Shown here: positions 26,701 through 37,800 of the stretch, piece by piece
Layout: each line of letters opens with the position of its first letter
How positions within the stretch are numbered: the stretch's first letter is position 1
Source of the DNA: Membranipora membranacea
Taxonomy: Eukaryota > Bryozoa > Gymnolaemata > Cheilostomatida > Membraniporidae
Length of the DNA stretch: 64,000 nt
Direction: 5' to 3'
NCBI GenBank assembly: GCA_914767715.1
Contig: OU612073.1
Location: forward strand, 24,676,001 to 24,740,000
Position numbers and translations under genes: made by a program
Notes under the pieces: model-generated
Told to the model about the DNA's origin: nothing
Seen by the model: only the letters and a program-made list of their open reading frames with translations
Database searches by the model: none

Positions 26701-28482
26701 TGTCTCTCATTCTGAGTTATAAGAAATAAAGATTGAGATTGAAATAAACTATGCTAATGGTTAATTTTCAACTTCAACGAAAACATAGCTTCATACCTTG
26801 ATCATCAATAACAGAACACTATAATATGGCATTACACCAGCAACATAGGATCAAGTGAGATCCAATTCGCATGTACTTTAAGTCGCCTCCAATCTACTGG
26901 TATGCCATGGGCGTTGCCTAGGTGCGAGAAAACTCTAATAAGGGCATGTTGGATTGAACTTGCTGATGTCGCCATCATAGAGTATACAGTAACTCCATGG
27001 TCAACACCGACCAGCAATGGCTACCTATACCTATGGTCACCATAGTCGAGCAGTGGCTGCTTACACCTTATCTACCTATACTCACTTCTCTCTTCAGCTC
27101 CTCAACTCTCTGACATTCCTTCTCTAGATCCTTAATTCTCTGCTGAGTCTGTCAAGTAAAGTAAAGAGGAGTCATTTAGTGAAGGGTCAAGCCTTACAAT
27201 GTGATCCTTGCCTGTAAGCATTGCAAGGCTTTTTAGAAGGACGCAAATTATTGAAATCAGTTCCAACTCTACAGATTGCTGATACATAAAACATCTAGTG
27301 TGTCACGTGTTGTCAAACTAGTATAGGATACAATAGTATTGGCTAAATCATACCGAGTCTTGGTTAGTTCGTTCTCTCTCAATGAGCCTCTCTTTCTCTG
27401 CTAGCTCAGATTTAACCATAGATAATTCTCTCTCACAAGCCTCTAACTCCTGTCGGATTATTCTGGTATGATCTACGTTACCTGAAGCTGCACCGCCGCC
27501 GTCATCACCAAACCTCTATAGAACAATCGATACTATTATAACATAGTATAGTAACGTAGTATAAATTACATATTTCATCACTTATCTGTTATTGTATTAC
27601 ATATCATGGTTCTGTTTATACCCCAGTGGTCGATTCTGATCTGAATAATCATTCATTAATATATTTTGTGGTTGTAGGCTTACAAATGAACTGTAGGTTG
27701 AAATGAGGAGCTGAAGTGAGGAATGATGGAGATCTGGCTCTATAGTCATAACAACTAACCTTTATTTTGGAGATCTCACTTTCCATAACCCGAATCTCAT
27801 CGTGTTGCTGGCGTTCTGTAAAGAGATAAAAATGACTGATTATCTCAGAACATTGAAGTCTGATTACGAGAATAATTCACTTTGTGGACTCAGAGAAAAA
27901 CTGATATGAATAAAAATGGGCACTTACCGATTCTCTCCAGCTCGTCCACTCTTACATTCAGGTTATCACTATCTTCTTTGAATATATCCGACTCGAGCTG
28001 TTTACGTAACATGAGAGCTTGAGACAGAGAGAAGGCTTTCTGTATCTTACCAGGGTCACTCTGCTCGTTGATGTTTATCTGTATATGAGAAAGTCTTGAA
28101 GGTCATCATTATCTTTTGCACAATACTAATGACTAAGAATTCAACCATTTTTCTGACTATGTTATAAAGCTCTGCCTAAGGTATTCTGTGGTTTATGTTA
28201 TGCTCAGAAAGCTGTATCAAATTTCCTGTCTTCGCATTGATTGGGTATCAATGACAATTAAGGCTTCGGTCAAGAGTCAAATTGTATTGGTTTACAGAGG
28301 GTCATTCCATAATTTTCTGATATCACAGGCCGTAGCCATTTTAAGTTGCACACATAATGGGGTTAGTACCTCACCTCTGCTATTTTATTGCACCAGTCAT
28401 TGACCAATCCATCATCTTCTGTATCCTGTAGAAGATTAGGATCAGTAGCCATGATGGCCTCCCAGTCCACATTGGGGGCCAT
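53..28482 (-). CDS. CEP290: CEP290, centrosomal/ciliary transition-zone coiled-coil protein, 47 coding exons
   Basis: Structural protein of the ciliary transition zone that links axoneme to membrane and gates ciliary traffic. Exons 5'->3': 28375-28482, 27928-28078, 27760-27815, 27354-27515, 27086-27148, 26559-26711, 26183-26365, 25836-25925, 25446-25686, 25127-25230, 24609-24751, 24160-24296, 23795-23924, 23400-23535, 23048-23222, 22674-22726, 22221-22385, 21848-21997, 21348-21566, 20907-21137, 20583-20756, 20168-20394, 19699-19835, 19140-19370, 18651-18840, 18236-18431, 17749-17874, 17036-17224, 15082-15216, 14657-14911, 14246-14422, 13853-14018, 13323-13525, 6768-6941, 6279-6467, 5834-5986, 5068-5337, 4553-4678, 3953-4096, 3603-3809, 3142-3242, 2634-2736, 2214-2432, 1775-1918, 1266-1379, 884-1006, 53-199. 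All junctions are GT-AG and phases close to 2489 aa, against about 2479 aa in human. Recognisable blocks include MAPNVDWEAIM at the start, HLKAQVDNLTGRNEELR, EMKEINERQRAEH, FEEATGSLPD, RMPATAERD and FFEEIEDLKYNYKE near the end. Nearly all of it is predicted coiled coil. The acidic C-terminal tail of vertebrate CEP290 is absent; the protein stops after RFGVSM. Confidence 0.97.
1507..1559 (+). repeat. (TTG)n trinucleotide microsatellite
   Basis: About 17 TTG/GTT triplets with one CTG interruption, in the CEP290 intron between the exons at 1266-1379 and 1775-1918. The polyvaline ORF read through it on the plus strand is an artefact of the repeat. Confidence 0.95.
7575..8288 (+). pseudogene. 5'-truncated, frameshifted LINE reverse transcriptase remnant
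   Basis: The fragment opens with an RT active-site box (ILKYGDD, from the usual YADD type) near 7596-7620, then shifts frame within about 20 nt. It continues open from about 7611 to a stop at 8286-8288. The second frame carries the post-catalytic RT pattern: LNPSKTQEMLFST, then VKYLGVLFDNKLRFEDHV and a thumb-like C-terminal part. Fingers, palm up to the active site and endonuclease are missing, as expected of 5'-truncated LINE insertions. A 3' tail ending in (AACC)-like repeats runs to about 8420. It lies antisense to CEP290 within its largest intron. The frameshift says it is inactive. The clade (CR1/L2/Jockey-like) is not resolved. Confidence 0.85.
9012..9119. repeat. Tandem duplication of a ~52 bp unit
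   Basis: Two adjacent copies of a unit containing CACTGATAAT, AATAATAAACAGCTGACTCC and a closing (A/G)AATGCAC, differing at only a few bases. It sits between the two retroelement regions of the large CEP290 intron. No coding potential is seen. Confidence 0.8.
10062..12713 (-). mobile_element. Non-LTR retrotransposon ORF: reverse transcriptase, CCHC knuckle and restriction-like endonuclease
   Basis: A single open frame of 883 codons (opened by GTG, directly after an in-frame TAA) within the large CEP290 intron, same strand as the host gene. RT signature around residues 160-350: YIPKED, FRPISLL, catalytic LDLAYAYGSVPH (246-257), GIPMGCAISP (303-312) and FMDD (347-350). A C-x2-C-x7-H-x4-C knuckle lies at 683-699. 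A PD-(D/E)XK-type nuclease follows, with PD at 773-774, E789 in LMELTVP, then K805 and Y809 in RKLTRYEDL. RT followed by CCHC and C-terminal nuclease is the layout of R2/NeSL/Hero-type (RLE) elements. N-terminal DNA-binding fingers are missing, so the copy is probably 5'-truncated near 12720. Absence of stops or frameshifts suggests a young insertion. The 3' UTR continues below 10062; its end was not found. Confidence 0.9.
14562..14594 (+). repeat. (CAGA)n microsatellite
   Basis: About eight tetranucleotide CAGA repeats, followed by degenerate GACA-type repeats to about 14640, a few bases from the splice donor of the CEP290 exon 14657-14911. Confidence 0.9.
15490..16868. mobile_element. 1.38 kb foldback (long inverted repeat) element flanked by TTAA
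   Basis: Two arms of roughly 660-680 bp are near-perfect reverse complements, meeting around 16155-16205. The left end reads GGTAATGTCAAAGACCGATC, and the right end is its complement. TTAA lies immediately outside each end (15486-15489 and 16869-16872), as expected for a target-site duplication of piggyBac-type or other TTAA-targeting transposons. The loop has two copies of GGACTTTTGAGGTGTTTTT. No transposase is present, so it is non-autonomous. It sits in the CEP290 intron between exons 17036-17224 and 15082-15216. The CCC-type ends typical of piggyBac are not seen, so the superfamily is uncertain. Confidence 0.9.
17669..17726. repeat. (TA)29 microsatellite
   Basis: 58 bp of uninterrupted TA repeats in the CEP290 intron, starting only about 22 nt downstream of the splice donor of exon 17749-17874. 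Confidence 0.97.
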
Positions 28483-28541
28483 GATGAAGCTGTAGCTGAT
28501 TGTAGTCTATCCTCTAAATCAATCTGACAAGCTCATTATTG
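28483..28541 (-). promoter_or_regulatory. Probable 5'UTR part of the first CEP290 coding exon
   Basis: Just upstream of the CEP290 start codon on the minus strand, a good acceptor (TTACAG) ends at 28542, so the ATG exon probably begins at 28541 and is preceded by a non-coding exon I cannot place. This short leader holds its own ATG followed four codons later by TGA, a possible tiny upstream ORF. The splice site is inferred from consensus only. Confidence 0.4.
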
Positions 28542-30748
28542 CTGTAACATAAGAAAATTTTATAAAATACATTTAGTAGACAAAGCCTGTAGGGTAATTA
28601 CTTCTCTTCTGGATAAAGGGCCATTTTAGGGTAAGGTAGCTCCTCTTTTGGCACAGAATGCTTTATACGTTAGTTGTAATTAAATATTTATAAGCTGGTT
28701 GCGTTTAATTTCCTGATGATGTATATTCACACTACCAAAAAAAAGTGAACTCAGACATATGATATGATTATCAGAGGCCGATCTAACTAAGGAATCAATT
28801 CCAATTTTGGGCATTTAGTCACAAAAAAATATACTTCTGTTTAAACCTATAGGCTATTCATCCAAGTAAACATGCACATACAGTACAGTGTGACTCTCCA
28901 ACTCATTAGGTCCTCTACCAAGATGGGGCTATAGGCTATTCAAAAATTGATAAGTATTATAACAAGCAAATAATTCTACAGGTAACACTAACAGGTCAGG
29001 AGTCACAACAAGGCATTATTCTCTGGATCAAACAAATATACTTTGAGACTGATTGGTCAGAGTAGAATTATTCCACACAAACAAGGAACCTGCAGTGTGA
29101 ATCAGAGAAGAGTGCAAGTTTTCCTCTTCAGGTAAACATCTAGTTCTAGATATTATCAGGTGGGTTGTAGGGTTAAAACTCCCATTAGTAATAACATAAG
29201 ACGATAAGTCATAAGTAAAATATATAACTTGGTTAGTCTTTTACAGAATAATAATGTGTTGCTTGATCCTTGCCAATGCACTGCCTATGATTGGACTAGA
29301 AACTGAAGGAGCATGAGTGCAAGACCCTTAAAATGGTATTAATAGTATCTACTGATATTATAGTACTAGGTAAGGTGGGCTAAATGCAACTGCATGCTCG
29401 GTAGTCACCATGGGTATCTAATAAAGCTTTCTTTTCAAAACTTTTGTAGAAGAGAATGTAGCCTCAAAAATGCACACTAAACACTTTGGCTTGCCAGGAA
29501 ACAGCTCAGGCTATATATATAATTTCCGGCTGTATATAATACTGTCTCGTCTTAAGTCATATCTGAGAACTTATGGTACAAACATAAACCAATCACATGT
29601 CTTGGATTGACTTCAAGTTTGTTGAGAGGTTTTCTCTTCTGGTTTCAACAACAAACAAGAAAATAATTTGAGAGGAGAGGACGTCCCCAGAGAATACTCT
29701 GGCCTATTTGTGGTGTTGTTGGTGAGCTGTATTGCTGAGTACATATATCAAGAGCAGTACTGCAGGTAGAAAGCAGACACTATTCATATCAGCCACACAT
29801 TTTAACACAACAGCCGGTAGAAATGGACATCCACAGGGGCACTGTATTTTTAGGCAATAATTATCTTAATCTATCTCATCTGGTCTTTAGTTCATTGGTG
29901 TAGGTGTGTCCTTGGACTTGGCTTGGTGGGAAGTGAGTAGTAGGTGTGACCTAGACATAGCTCGTTGTCTTAGCAAGCTTTGTTGTGGGGACAGCCATTC
30001 AGCCACAACACAGCTTGTCGAGGCAGGCTAGGTCAGTAGGTGTGACCAGTCAAGTGTGTGTTATTACCTATCTTCTTGCCCTTGTTTGTGACTCTCCATT
30101 AATCAAAAAGGGGCTCGGCTAGAAACACGATGACAGTGTCCATTTGGGGATGGTGAGATGTTGCAATTGGTTAGCCCGATGTTAAGGGTTTGCGACCCAC
30201 TGGGGGAACTTTCAATGTTGATTTTTACAGCCCTCAACACCCTCGGGTGTATACCTCTCCTATGGTTGACCTTTTAGGCTTTTAGGCTTTCTCATTCTCA
30301 TTGGCTTCTCTCCTCTTTTGGCACTGCATATACTTTGAAAGAGACTTTTGTCACAGTCACTTGTTTGTTCCACCTGATATAAGTTGATCTCGAGATATTT
30401 AAGCGCATACGATCGTTATATTTTCATTACCTTACTTTATTTCTGTATATATATCTAAGTTGCTGGGCTAAAGTTGGATATGCACTATTTCTTACACATC
30501 ACAACCCCAATTTGTTTGACCTTATGTTCTTAAATCAACTTGTAATCTGGAGAATGACTTACTGTTGAAATAATCCATGATACCATGATCAGCTGATTTA
30601 AAAAAAGTTTGAGTTCAAAATGAATTATCAAAAACCTGTAATACATATATGACTATAGCAGAACTAAGTTCTGATCTGTCGCATGCGGTTATTAATGTGT
30701 TTCACTTATACAGGTGACGGATTTGCCCCCTACTGACTGACAGCTGAG
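28542..30748. other. Intergenic region between divergent CEP290 and CIB genes
   Basis: About 2.2 kb lies between two start codons pointing away from each other, so promoters of both genes should be here. A plausible acceptor (TTATACAG) ends at 30713, 35 nt before the CIB ATG, suggesting a non-coding first CIB exon further upstream. I find no other gene, clear TATA arrangement or repeat family in this stretch. Confidence 0.5.
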
Positions 30749-33241
30749 ATGGGGGCATCTAACAGTGTGTTCTCTGAACAAGCATTAGAAGATTACCAGG
30801 AGCTCACTTATTTCACTAAGAAGGAAATACTTCATGTACACAAACGGTTCTCTGAGGTGGTAACAGGCCAGCAAGGTGAAAGCTTTGATCTCACAGTCAA
30901 AGTTCCGATGAAATCTGTCCTAATGCTGGAAGAGCTTAAGGTAGGTGTTTGTTTGTTTGTTTAATTGGTAGCTTTTCATTCGAAAATACTTACAATTATA
31001 AAAAGTACATGGTAAAATATCAATTATTGAAATTCAAAAGTCTTTCCACGGTAGATTTGAAAAAAGTAATGCAAAAATATAAAGGTGTCTAGGCCTAGTA
31101 CTTCCCTGTGGGATTTGCATTGATGCCTGCCAGCCTAGGGCCTACACTGCTTTGTTATATTCATTTGAAAAGTTGTAGTTGATGAAAAATGAGCAAGAAC
31201 CGCTCACATTAGGTCATTGTTGTGGGAGAAAACCGAGCCTTATCCAGCTAGGCCTATCACATTAAAATAGGCATTAAGTATTCCCTTTCTACTGTTGGAG
31301 TCAATATTTGCATGATAAGATCATGTTTTACGCAATCGCAGTTGACTAAAGTTTTTTTCTGTGGTAATTACTCTGTCTGTATTTGCTACGCTCTCGTTGT
31401 GTCAGAAATGATGGAATACTTATGTTTGACACTGCCTGTGATCTACCAGTCATAGTACTAGACCACATAGGCCTATAAAAAGCGATGTACTGGTGGTAAT
31501 ACTAGTTCTGAAAAGTGCTCACCTAATATCAAACAAAATAAATAACAATGTTGTTTTCACCCAGAAAATGAGGAGATCAGACTTCAATATTAGGTTGTAG
31601 ACCTGTACTTGTATTGTTCTTACCTAATGATGAGGCAGTAACCGTCGATGCCATAATTGTTGGTTGAGGAAATACTTACCTGAGTTAGAGTTAGTCTCGT
31701 GATAAGAAGCGCTTACCTCTGATCACATGTAATCAGACACACAACTCATGTTCAATATATGGAGATAAGGAGCTGGGGAACAGTGAATTTTTCCTTGTTT
31801 TGATAAGCAAACATCAAAAGTAAATAAAGTTCACACACTCAAATGCATATTACTTAGGTCAGTATTTGGGATAGTCAACAGGTTGTTAATATTTTATGTC
31901 TGCTATTACACTAGCTTAGCTCTAAGCTCCAGCTGTTTGTCACCGTTATTGAGTGATAAGTTATGATAAAATGGCCATGACTTGAAATGTGCACATTTAT
32001 TTCAAAGGAAACTATCGGAGTGTTTGGAGGGAAGCCATTCAATAGAGATAATAATATTTGTTAGATGGACTTGTGAATTTGAGAGGCTGTTGGTGTTTTG
32101 AATGCATTGTATGCCTTCAGTGTAAATAAAAACAATTTTAGACTGTATTTGTTATTTAGTACTTCTTTCTCTCCCAGGTGAACCCATTTGGAGACCGAAT
32201 GTGTAAAGTATTCTCATCGGACGGGACAGGAGATATGACTTTTGAAGATTTTCTCGATATGATGTCTGTATTTAGTGATAACGCTCCTAAGAATGTGAAA
32301 GTAGAGTACGCGTTCAGGATCTATGACTTTGATAACGACGATATGCTCTCTAACTCCGACCTGGAGGAGGTAAGGTTATTGTGAGAAGTTAGGGTCTCTC
32401 ACTGCGCATGACTGTAGACTGTAAGCTGAAAATTACAGACGACAATTTGGGGAATGGTACGATGTGTGCATACATATAAGGTCTTATATTTTTATTGCGG
32501 GGAGGGGAGTCTCTCCCCTATGTACACATTTCATGGTTATGGAGTAACGGACAGCCTAATGAAGAAATAAAACTAAACATCCGTGATTTTGTTGTCCTTC
32601 TGATCTTAGGCCCAATAAGGTGATTTGTACTTTTCAACCTAATGTAAGCCTGTTGATGAAGCTGAATTGTCTAGTAAGTAGGCAAACTGTATTTCATTGT
32701 CGTTTTTCATCTTCACTGCACATAATATTGATTGCTGATAAACTACTCACTGTAAAATCTGAATAGACCCCTAATTATTTCTAATGCTTTATTCAAAACA
32801 CTTAGAAATGGCAGCCATTCATGACACAGCATCATCCTGGATAAACAGGATAGAAAGTTCCTCCCTCCTGTGTTTATAGCTAAGTAAATAAATACCCATA
32901 GTGTATATTCAGTATATGATAGCCTTGTCACCGTCACCTGGCTGACAGAAAAATTAGCCGCCCCTGCGATAAGGCTGAGTATATGAGGTGTGGTACACGC
33001 CTCGTCAAGCATCACTATAATATACGCTCTCTGCCTCCTTCTCTAACAGGTGATAAACAGACTAACAGGAGGTAACGAGGACGATAAACTGAAGCTGCCT
33101 GAAGCTGATATGAAGATGTTGATAGAGAATATATATCAGGAGGCTGACCTTGATGATGATGACACTCTCTCATTTGCTGAGTTTGAGCACGTCATCTCTA
33201 AAGCTCCAGACTTTGTCACTTCCTTTAGGATCCGATTGTGA
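30749..33241 (+). CDS. CIB1: CIB1-like calcium- and integrin-binding protein, three coding exons
   Basis: Small EF-hand protein of the CIB family, which binds integrin cytoplasmic tails and kinases and, as CIB2/3, TMC channels. Exons 30749-30940, 32178-32369 and 33050-33241 (stop included), each exactly 192 nt and phase 0, give 191 aa, the length of human CIB1. The N-terminus MGASNS fits N-myristoylation (G2, S6). The conserved core includes LTYFTKKEIL (19-28), NPFGDRMCKVFS (66-77), FEDFLDMMSVFSD (86-98) and YAFRIYDFD (108-116). EF3 loop is D114-D125 with Asp at position 12, the known CIB peculiarity; EF4 loop is D161-E172. The first two EF-hands lack metal ligands, as usual in the family. 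It ends with ISKAPDFVTSFRIRL, the conserved C-terminal helix. CIB1 versus another paralogue cannot be separated with full certainty. Confidence 0.94.
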
Positions 33242-33749
33242 TAACCAGAACATTCCTATAAAATTTAGTACATCTACATACACAGCCTCACACCGCGTCA
33301 CAACGAGAGAGGCGACTTAGCTTAGTAATATTAACAAAGCCGCTCATATGGACTCACCTGCTCATGATCTATGCAGAAAATCTAGAAACGCCAAATCAAT
33401 CTTCTTTTATAATGTAATATTTCGCATTTATTCTTCTATTTTCACTATTTACATTTAGACTCTATTTATTACTAATTTCCTAAAATATTTTTTTATATTG
33501 GAAGTAATTTTTGAAAATGAGCTGAGCTCACTTTAATTTTTGTAGCAGTAATACAAACCAAACGCTCATATTCTCATTCAATTAATTTTGTCTCTGAAAT
33601 TTCCTTTTGGACTGAGAAATAGTGTTTCTGTATGAGGGACCATTTATGTATTTGTGATACAGAAACCTCGGAGCGAGTCGTAACATAGAAATCATATGAC
33701 TGTCTCAGTGGCGTATATTAGCACTCACGGCCCACGGATTTCTGTGAGT

Positions 33750-33841
33750 GGCTGAATAGCTCAGTGTGTAGAGCGTCTGCCTAATGATCACTATTAATGA
33801 GATTGTTGTGGGTTCGAATCCCATTGAGGTCAGTTTTTTTT
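33750..33841 (+). repeat. tRNA-like sequence with Pol III boxes and T8 terminator (tRNA pseudogene or SINE head)
   Basis: An A box (TAGCTCAGTGTG) with a closed D arm and a perfect B box (GGTTCGAATCC) are followed by eight T residues at 33834-33841. The T stem forms, but the acceptor stem has two mismatches and no standard anticodon stem can be drawn, so this is not a functional tRNA gene by inspection. It could be the head of a tRNA-derived SINE whose body continues to about 34100. Confidence 0.6.
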
Positions 33842-33993
33842 CAAATGGGTGCTTTATAACTGGAGCATTTTTACCGTAATCTTCTACTGCTATTGAGTTG
33901 TTTTCTGAAAGTACCCAACAGCTCAGTGAGCTATTGAAATACCTCTCTGCTTGCACTATTTTGCTACCGATATGCAAAAATTTCCGTGCGGGA

Positions 33994-34063
33994 GGGCGCT
34001 TAAGCGCCCCTCCCACACCCTCCCCGCCACGCCTACGGCGTGTGGATCGGGCTGTGCCCGATC
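33994..34063 (+). repeat. GC-rich block of three consecutive perfect hairpins
   Basis: Three back-to-back inverted repeats: GGGCGC/GCGCCC around TTAA (33994-34009), CACGCC/GGCGTG with loop TAC (34028-34042), and GATCGGGC/GCCCGATC with loop TGT (34045-34063). The block is strongly GC-rich in an AT-rich setting, lies between the convergent CIB and antistasin-like genes, and may be the 3' body of the tRNA-headed repeat beginning at 33750. Confidence 0.75.
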
Positions 34064-34576
34064 ATTATGCTCATCTCTAAAAAGTCAGTGAGTGAAATTT
34101 TTTAGAATAAACGCCCCTGGACTGTCTGTCTGCACAGCTGCTTCAGATGATAACTCAGTATCAAACCTCGAGATAACTATGTCTGCTCTGATCTAGGCTA
34201 GTTTTTAGATAACGCTATCAGTATGCGTATCTCTGAGAGCAATCAGTACATTTATCGTACCCCCCTCCCCCAACCCTGCAATTGTAACAACTCAGTGTCG
34301 CTATTACTCCTGTTTTGTGGTGAAGCAAGAGACTGCCTTGGGTTGGGTCACCATCCTATCGCACACTGGTTGTTGAAGAAGAAATATTACACCAAGCTCC
34401 ACTTTTTCATTTACGCCCTTCGAGGTGATGCAAATTGTTTTAAATATGTTTAAAAGTCCTTTAGGGGTATAGTTGCAATGTGCTGAAGGGTGAGTTTTTA
34501 TATGAGTGTCAAATATTTAAAGTTGTGATAATAATAATAATAAATCTGTTGGTAAATGAGTAGACTAGGTTTGTTC

Positions 34577-34582
34577 TTTATT
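34577..34582 (-). terminator. Polyadenylation signal of the antistasin/WAP gene
   Basis: AATAAA on the minus strand about 250 nt after the stop codon at 34833-34835. It is the nearest canonical signal in the right place. Confidence 0.55.
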
Positions 34583-34832
34583 AAAGAGGATCAAGGAGTT
34601 AAAGATTATGGATGTGGAAAATATTGCATTGAGGATACTTTTTATATGGAAATATAAAGTTCAAAAAATGCCAGTGAAAACCATTAGATTTCAGTTTTAC
34701 TACATGCAAAAGACTACATAATTTATACAAAATATGAAACATAATAAAGTACATACAAAGTACATGTTTTCTGGTCGCACCATAGATACAAGGGTTAAGG
34801 CACATTTGTATATGTTCCATTCAAGCGATTCT

Positions 34833-37800
34833 CTATCCATGGAGGTTAGTACCAGACACATTGTTACCATATGTCCTGGTGACACATCTTCTTGGACATT
34901 TACCGCAGCACACCTTGGTCCCTGTACAATCTGCGTCGTTAGTACACAAATGGTTAGCTCCATAACAGGAAGGCTCGTGAGCAATAGCTCGGGGACAATG
35001 AGGGCTCTGACCTGCTGACACGGGGCTAGGAGCAGGAGCTGAAAATAATCACTGTAGTGAATTAGCTAAATAAAAACTTTCACTTGGGCAACATATACAG
35101 GAGGAAAAGGACAGAACTTTTTTTTATCTGTGAAGAAAAACTTGATATAACCCAAAAAAGTTTCAGATTATAGAGTTATCCTCCCATGCACCTGTAGCTT
35201 ATTATGACAGTCATGTCGCAACAATATCTATATCTTATTTAAGACTTATCCCTTTCTCAATATGGATGATCATTGAGACGAGACTGGGCAGTTTGAAGGC
35301 TTACCATTACATCTGTAGGCCATGCAGCCATTAGAGTCAGTAGTTGTCTGCACTCCATTTGGACAGTAGGACGGGCGCAGTGGTAACGGGCACTGATCTG
35401 AAATTGAAACATAACAATTTCAATTATTTCAAATATTGAACTACTCAGCAGAGAAGTCAAGCTGGTTTTTAAAGTTTTTATTCATCTCAGTTGAGCCCAT
35501 AGATTTAAAAAACAGTTTTTTAAATCTATGGTTGAGCCTCAGGTCCATGGTAAACCTAGCCGTTGCTTTCTTAGACCCCTCGTTGGTCTTTATAAAATTA
35601 TAGATGGAAAACAAAATGATATACAGTTTAGAATGCTGTTACTCATTTTCAAATCTGTTTGCACTGAGTCATGTTCACAACGGGAACTACTTACTGGCTT
35701 TGCACGAACAGTCAGAACACCCATTAGGGAGGGTAGTCGAGTTATATCCATACTGACAGTTTGTCGGACATACTGGCGTTGGACATTGGTCTGCAACAAA
35801 AACAGAAAACAAGTTCACTCCTTGTTGCTCCGTAGAAAACTCGGGCGATAGGCAAACATTTGCTATGTACTATTTATATATGTTGGTGTACAAGTTAGTA
35901 TTAAATATATAAAATAGAGATAAATTCAGTGCTTAAAGGGCAACCAAGGTTTCAAACAAGTTCTCATCGATTGATAGCAGATTGCACCATCTGCATGGGA
36001 AAAAGACAAAATCTAATTCCGATGATTATTCAGTCAGAATTCTTGTGAGACAATTCATCCATCAGGTACTCAAACTTAGCTAAAATAGAATACCACAGAG
36101 CACAGTTTCCTGTTCCTGTTATTATTTAGCCTGTGCTCTATCATTATTAAAGCAATGTCTTGGAACCTCCCCTAAACTGAGGTGTTACCCAGATTAGAGT
36201 CAGCAACTACTTTGAGTTTTGCGCCGCGTCATGCACAAAGCTGATGCTGCCAAGCACATTATTTACTACCAACTAATGCATTGCTGCGAAACCTTGGTTG
36301 CCCTTTAAAGGGCAACCAAGGTTTCGCAGCAATGCATTAATGGGTAGCAAATATGGTGCTGGGCAGCATCAGCTTTGTGCATTACGCGATGCAAAACTCA
36401 AAGTTGTTGCTGACTCTAAGCTGGGTAACACTTCAGTTTAGGGAGGTTCCAATGTTTAATGGGATTGTAATTCATACTAGGTAACTTATTTAGTTATGGC
36501 CAGTTTAGATATAGAAATTAGATGTATTAATACGTACAGCATTCACACTTCTGGCAGCCATCCACCGTTGTATAATGGTGTCCATGAGAGCAGCTTGCTG
36601 GGCATGTTCCTGCGGGACAAACCTCTGTAAAGGAGTTAGAAATATGGAAACTAAACTTTGATGAACATGCGGGATATTAGATAAACATAAGTGACTTTGG
36701 AAGCTATGCTTGATCGGGTTACTGAAGCCTGTCTCATTCATCAAGAGTTATCCGCTCTCACATAATAGGCAAATAACCCCCAGTACTCCGCACCCTAATT
36801 GTTAGTCATAGATAACTATTACATGTCCATACAATTAAGTATTAAGAATGAGCACTCAACTAAAAGGTTGGATCATGAAAATAAAACTAAGCATATGGGA
36901 AGACTATGTGCACGAGCGAGTAAGTCAAACAGTAAGCATTACTATTTTGGATCTGTCAACAGAGTTTTTGTTCAATGCACATTGATTTGCTGTCCAAGAT
37001 TATATTTTGAACATCCTTATGAACAGACACTTATAACTTACTACATTTACAGTCTGGACAGCCGTTACTTTTAGGTGTTCTATCATAACCATTAGGGCAG
37101 TAGCTTGGGCAGGTAGCTGTTGGACAGGTATCTGTAATAGTAAGATAATGATTGTAAACACCAGCCCTGTAGTAAAAACTACAAAATACCTCATTGAAAA
37201 CGTCATTGAAAGGAAGATATTAGTGTCCCAATCATAGTCGAGAGACTTAACACACGGCATCAATATCATTTTTATCTTTATCTCTCTCGATTCAGAGAAT
37301 TTTATAATCGTTTGGTGGGAATAAAATAGCCAATACAGCAAAATCAAGTTGTTTAGTTGTTTGATGATTAGTTATTGTTGCAGGGTGTTCAAATTGTTAA
37401 ATTCTCAATTTCGAAAAAATATTGATACTTACAGCATTCACATTTCTGGCAGCCATCCACTGTAGTATAATGATGTCCATAGTGACAGTTAGCTGGACAT
37501 GTTACTGCTGGGCAAACTTCTGTAATAAGAATGATGTGAGAGTTAAGGGGCACAGCTATACTTGTATCAACATCAATGAGTAAGAAGCATTGAATTCCAT
37601 ATCTGGAATAGCATCATTAGCTTTCTTGTGCAAAACAAAGGGCTTGCAAAAATAGCCAGTCCCTAGTAGCAATCTAGAAATGCCCTAGTCATCGACACTG
37701 TAGGGGTATAATTACTGTTTGCAATTTTGTAAACAAGACAATTTCTCAGGCTAATTATTCATGCTACTAGGGACAGCCAATCAGATAACAGTCAGATGGG

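Noticed and set aside
53-28482. Generic coiled-coil proteins (myosin tail, golgin, kinesin) for the minus-strand exons
   Set aside because: Ordered collinear similarity to CEP290 over all 47 exons, including distinctive non-repetitive blocks, and matching total length.
33705-34016. 103-codon minus-strand ORF
   Set aside because: It runs through the tRNA-like unit and hairpin block; no splice context and no family resemblance.
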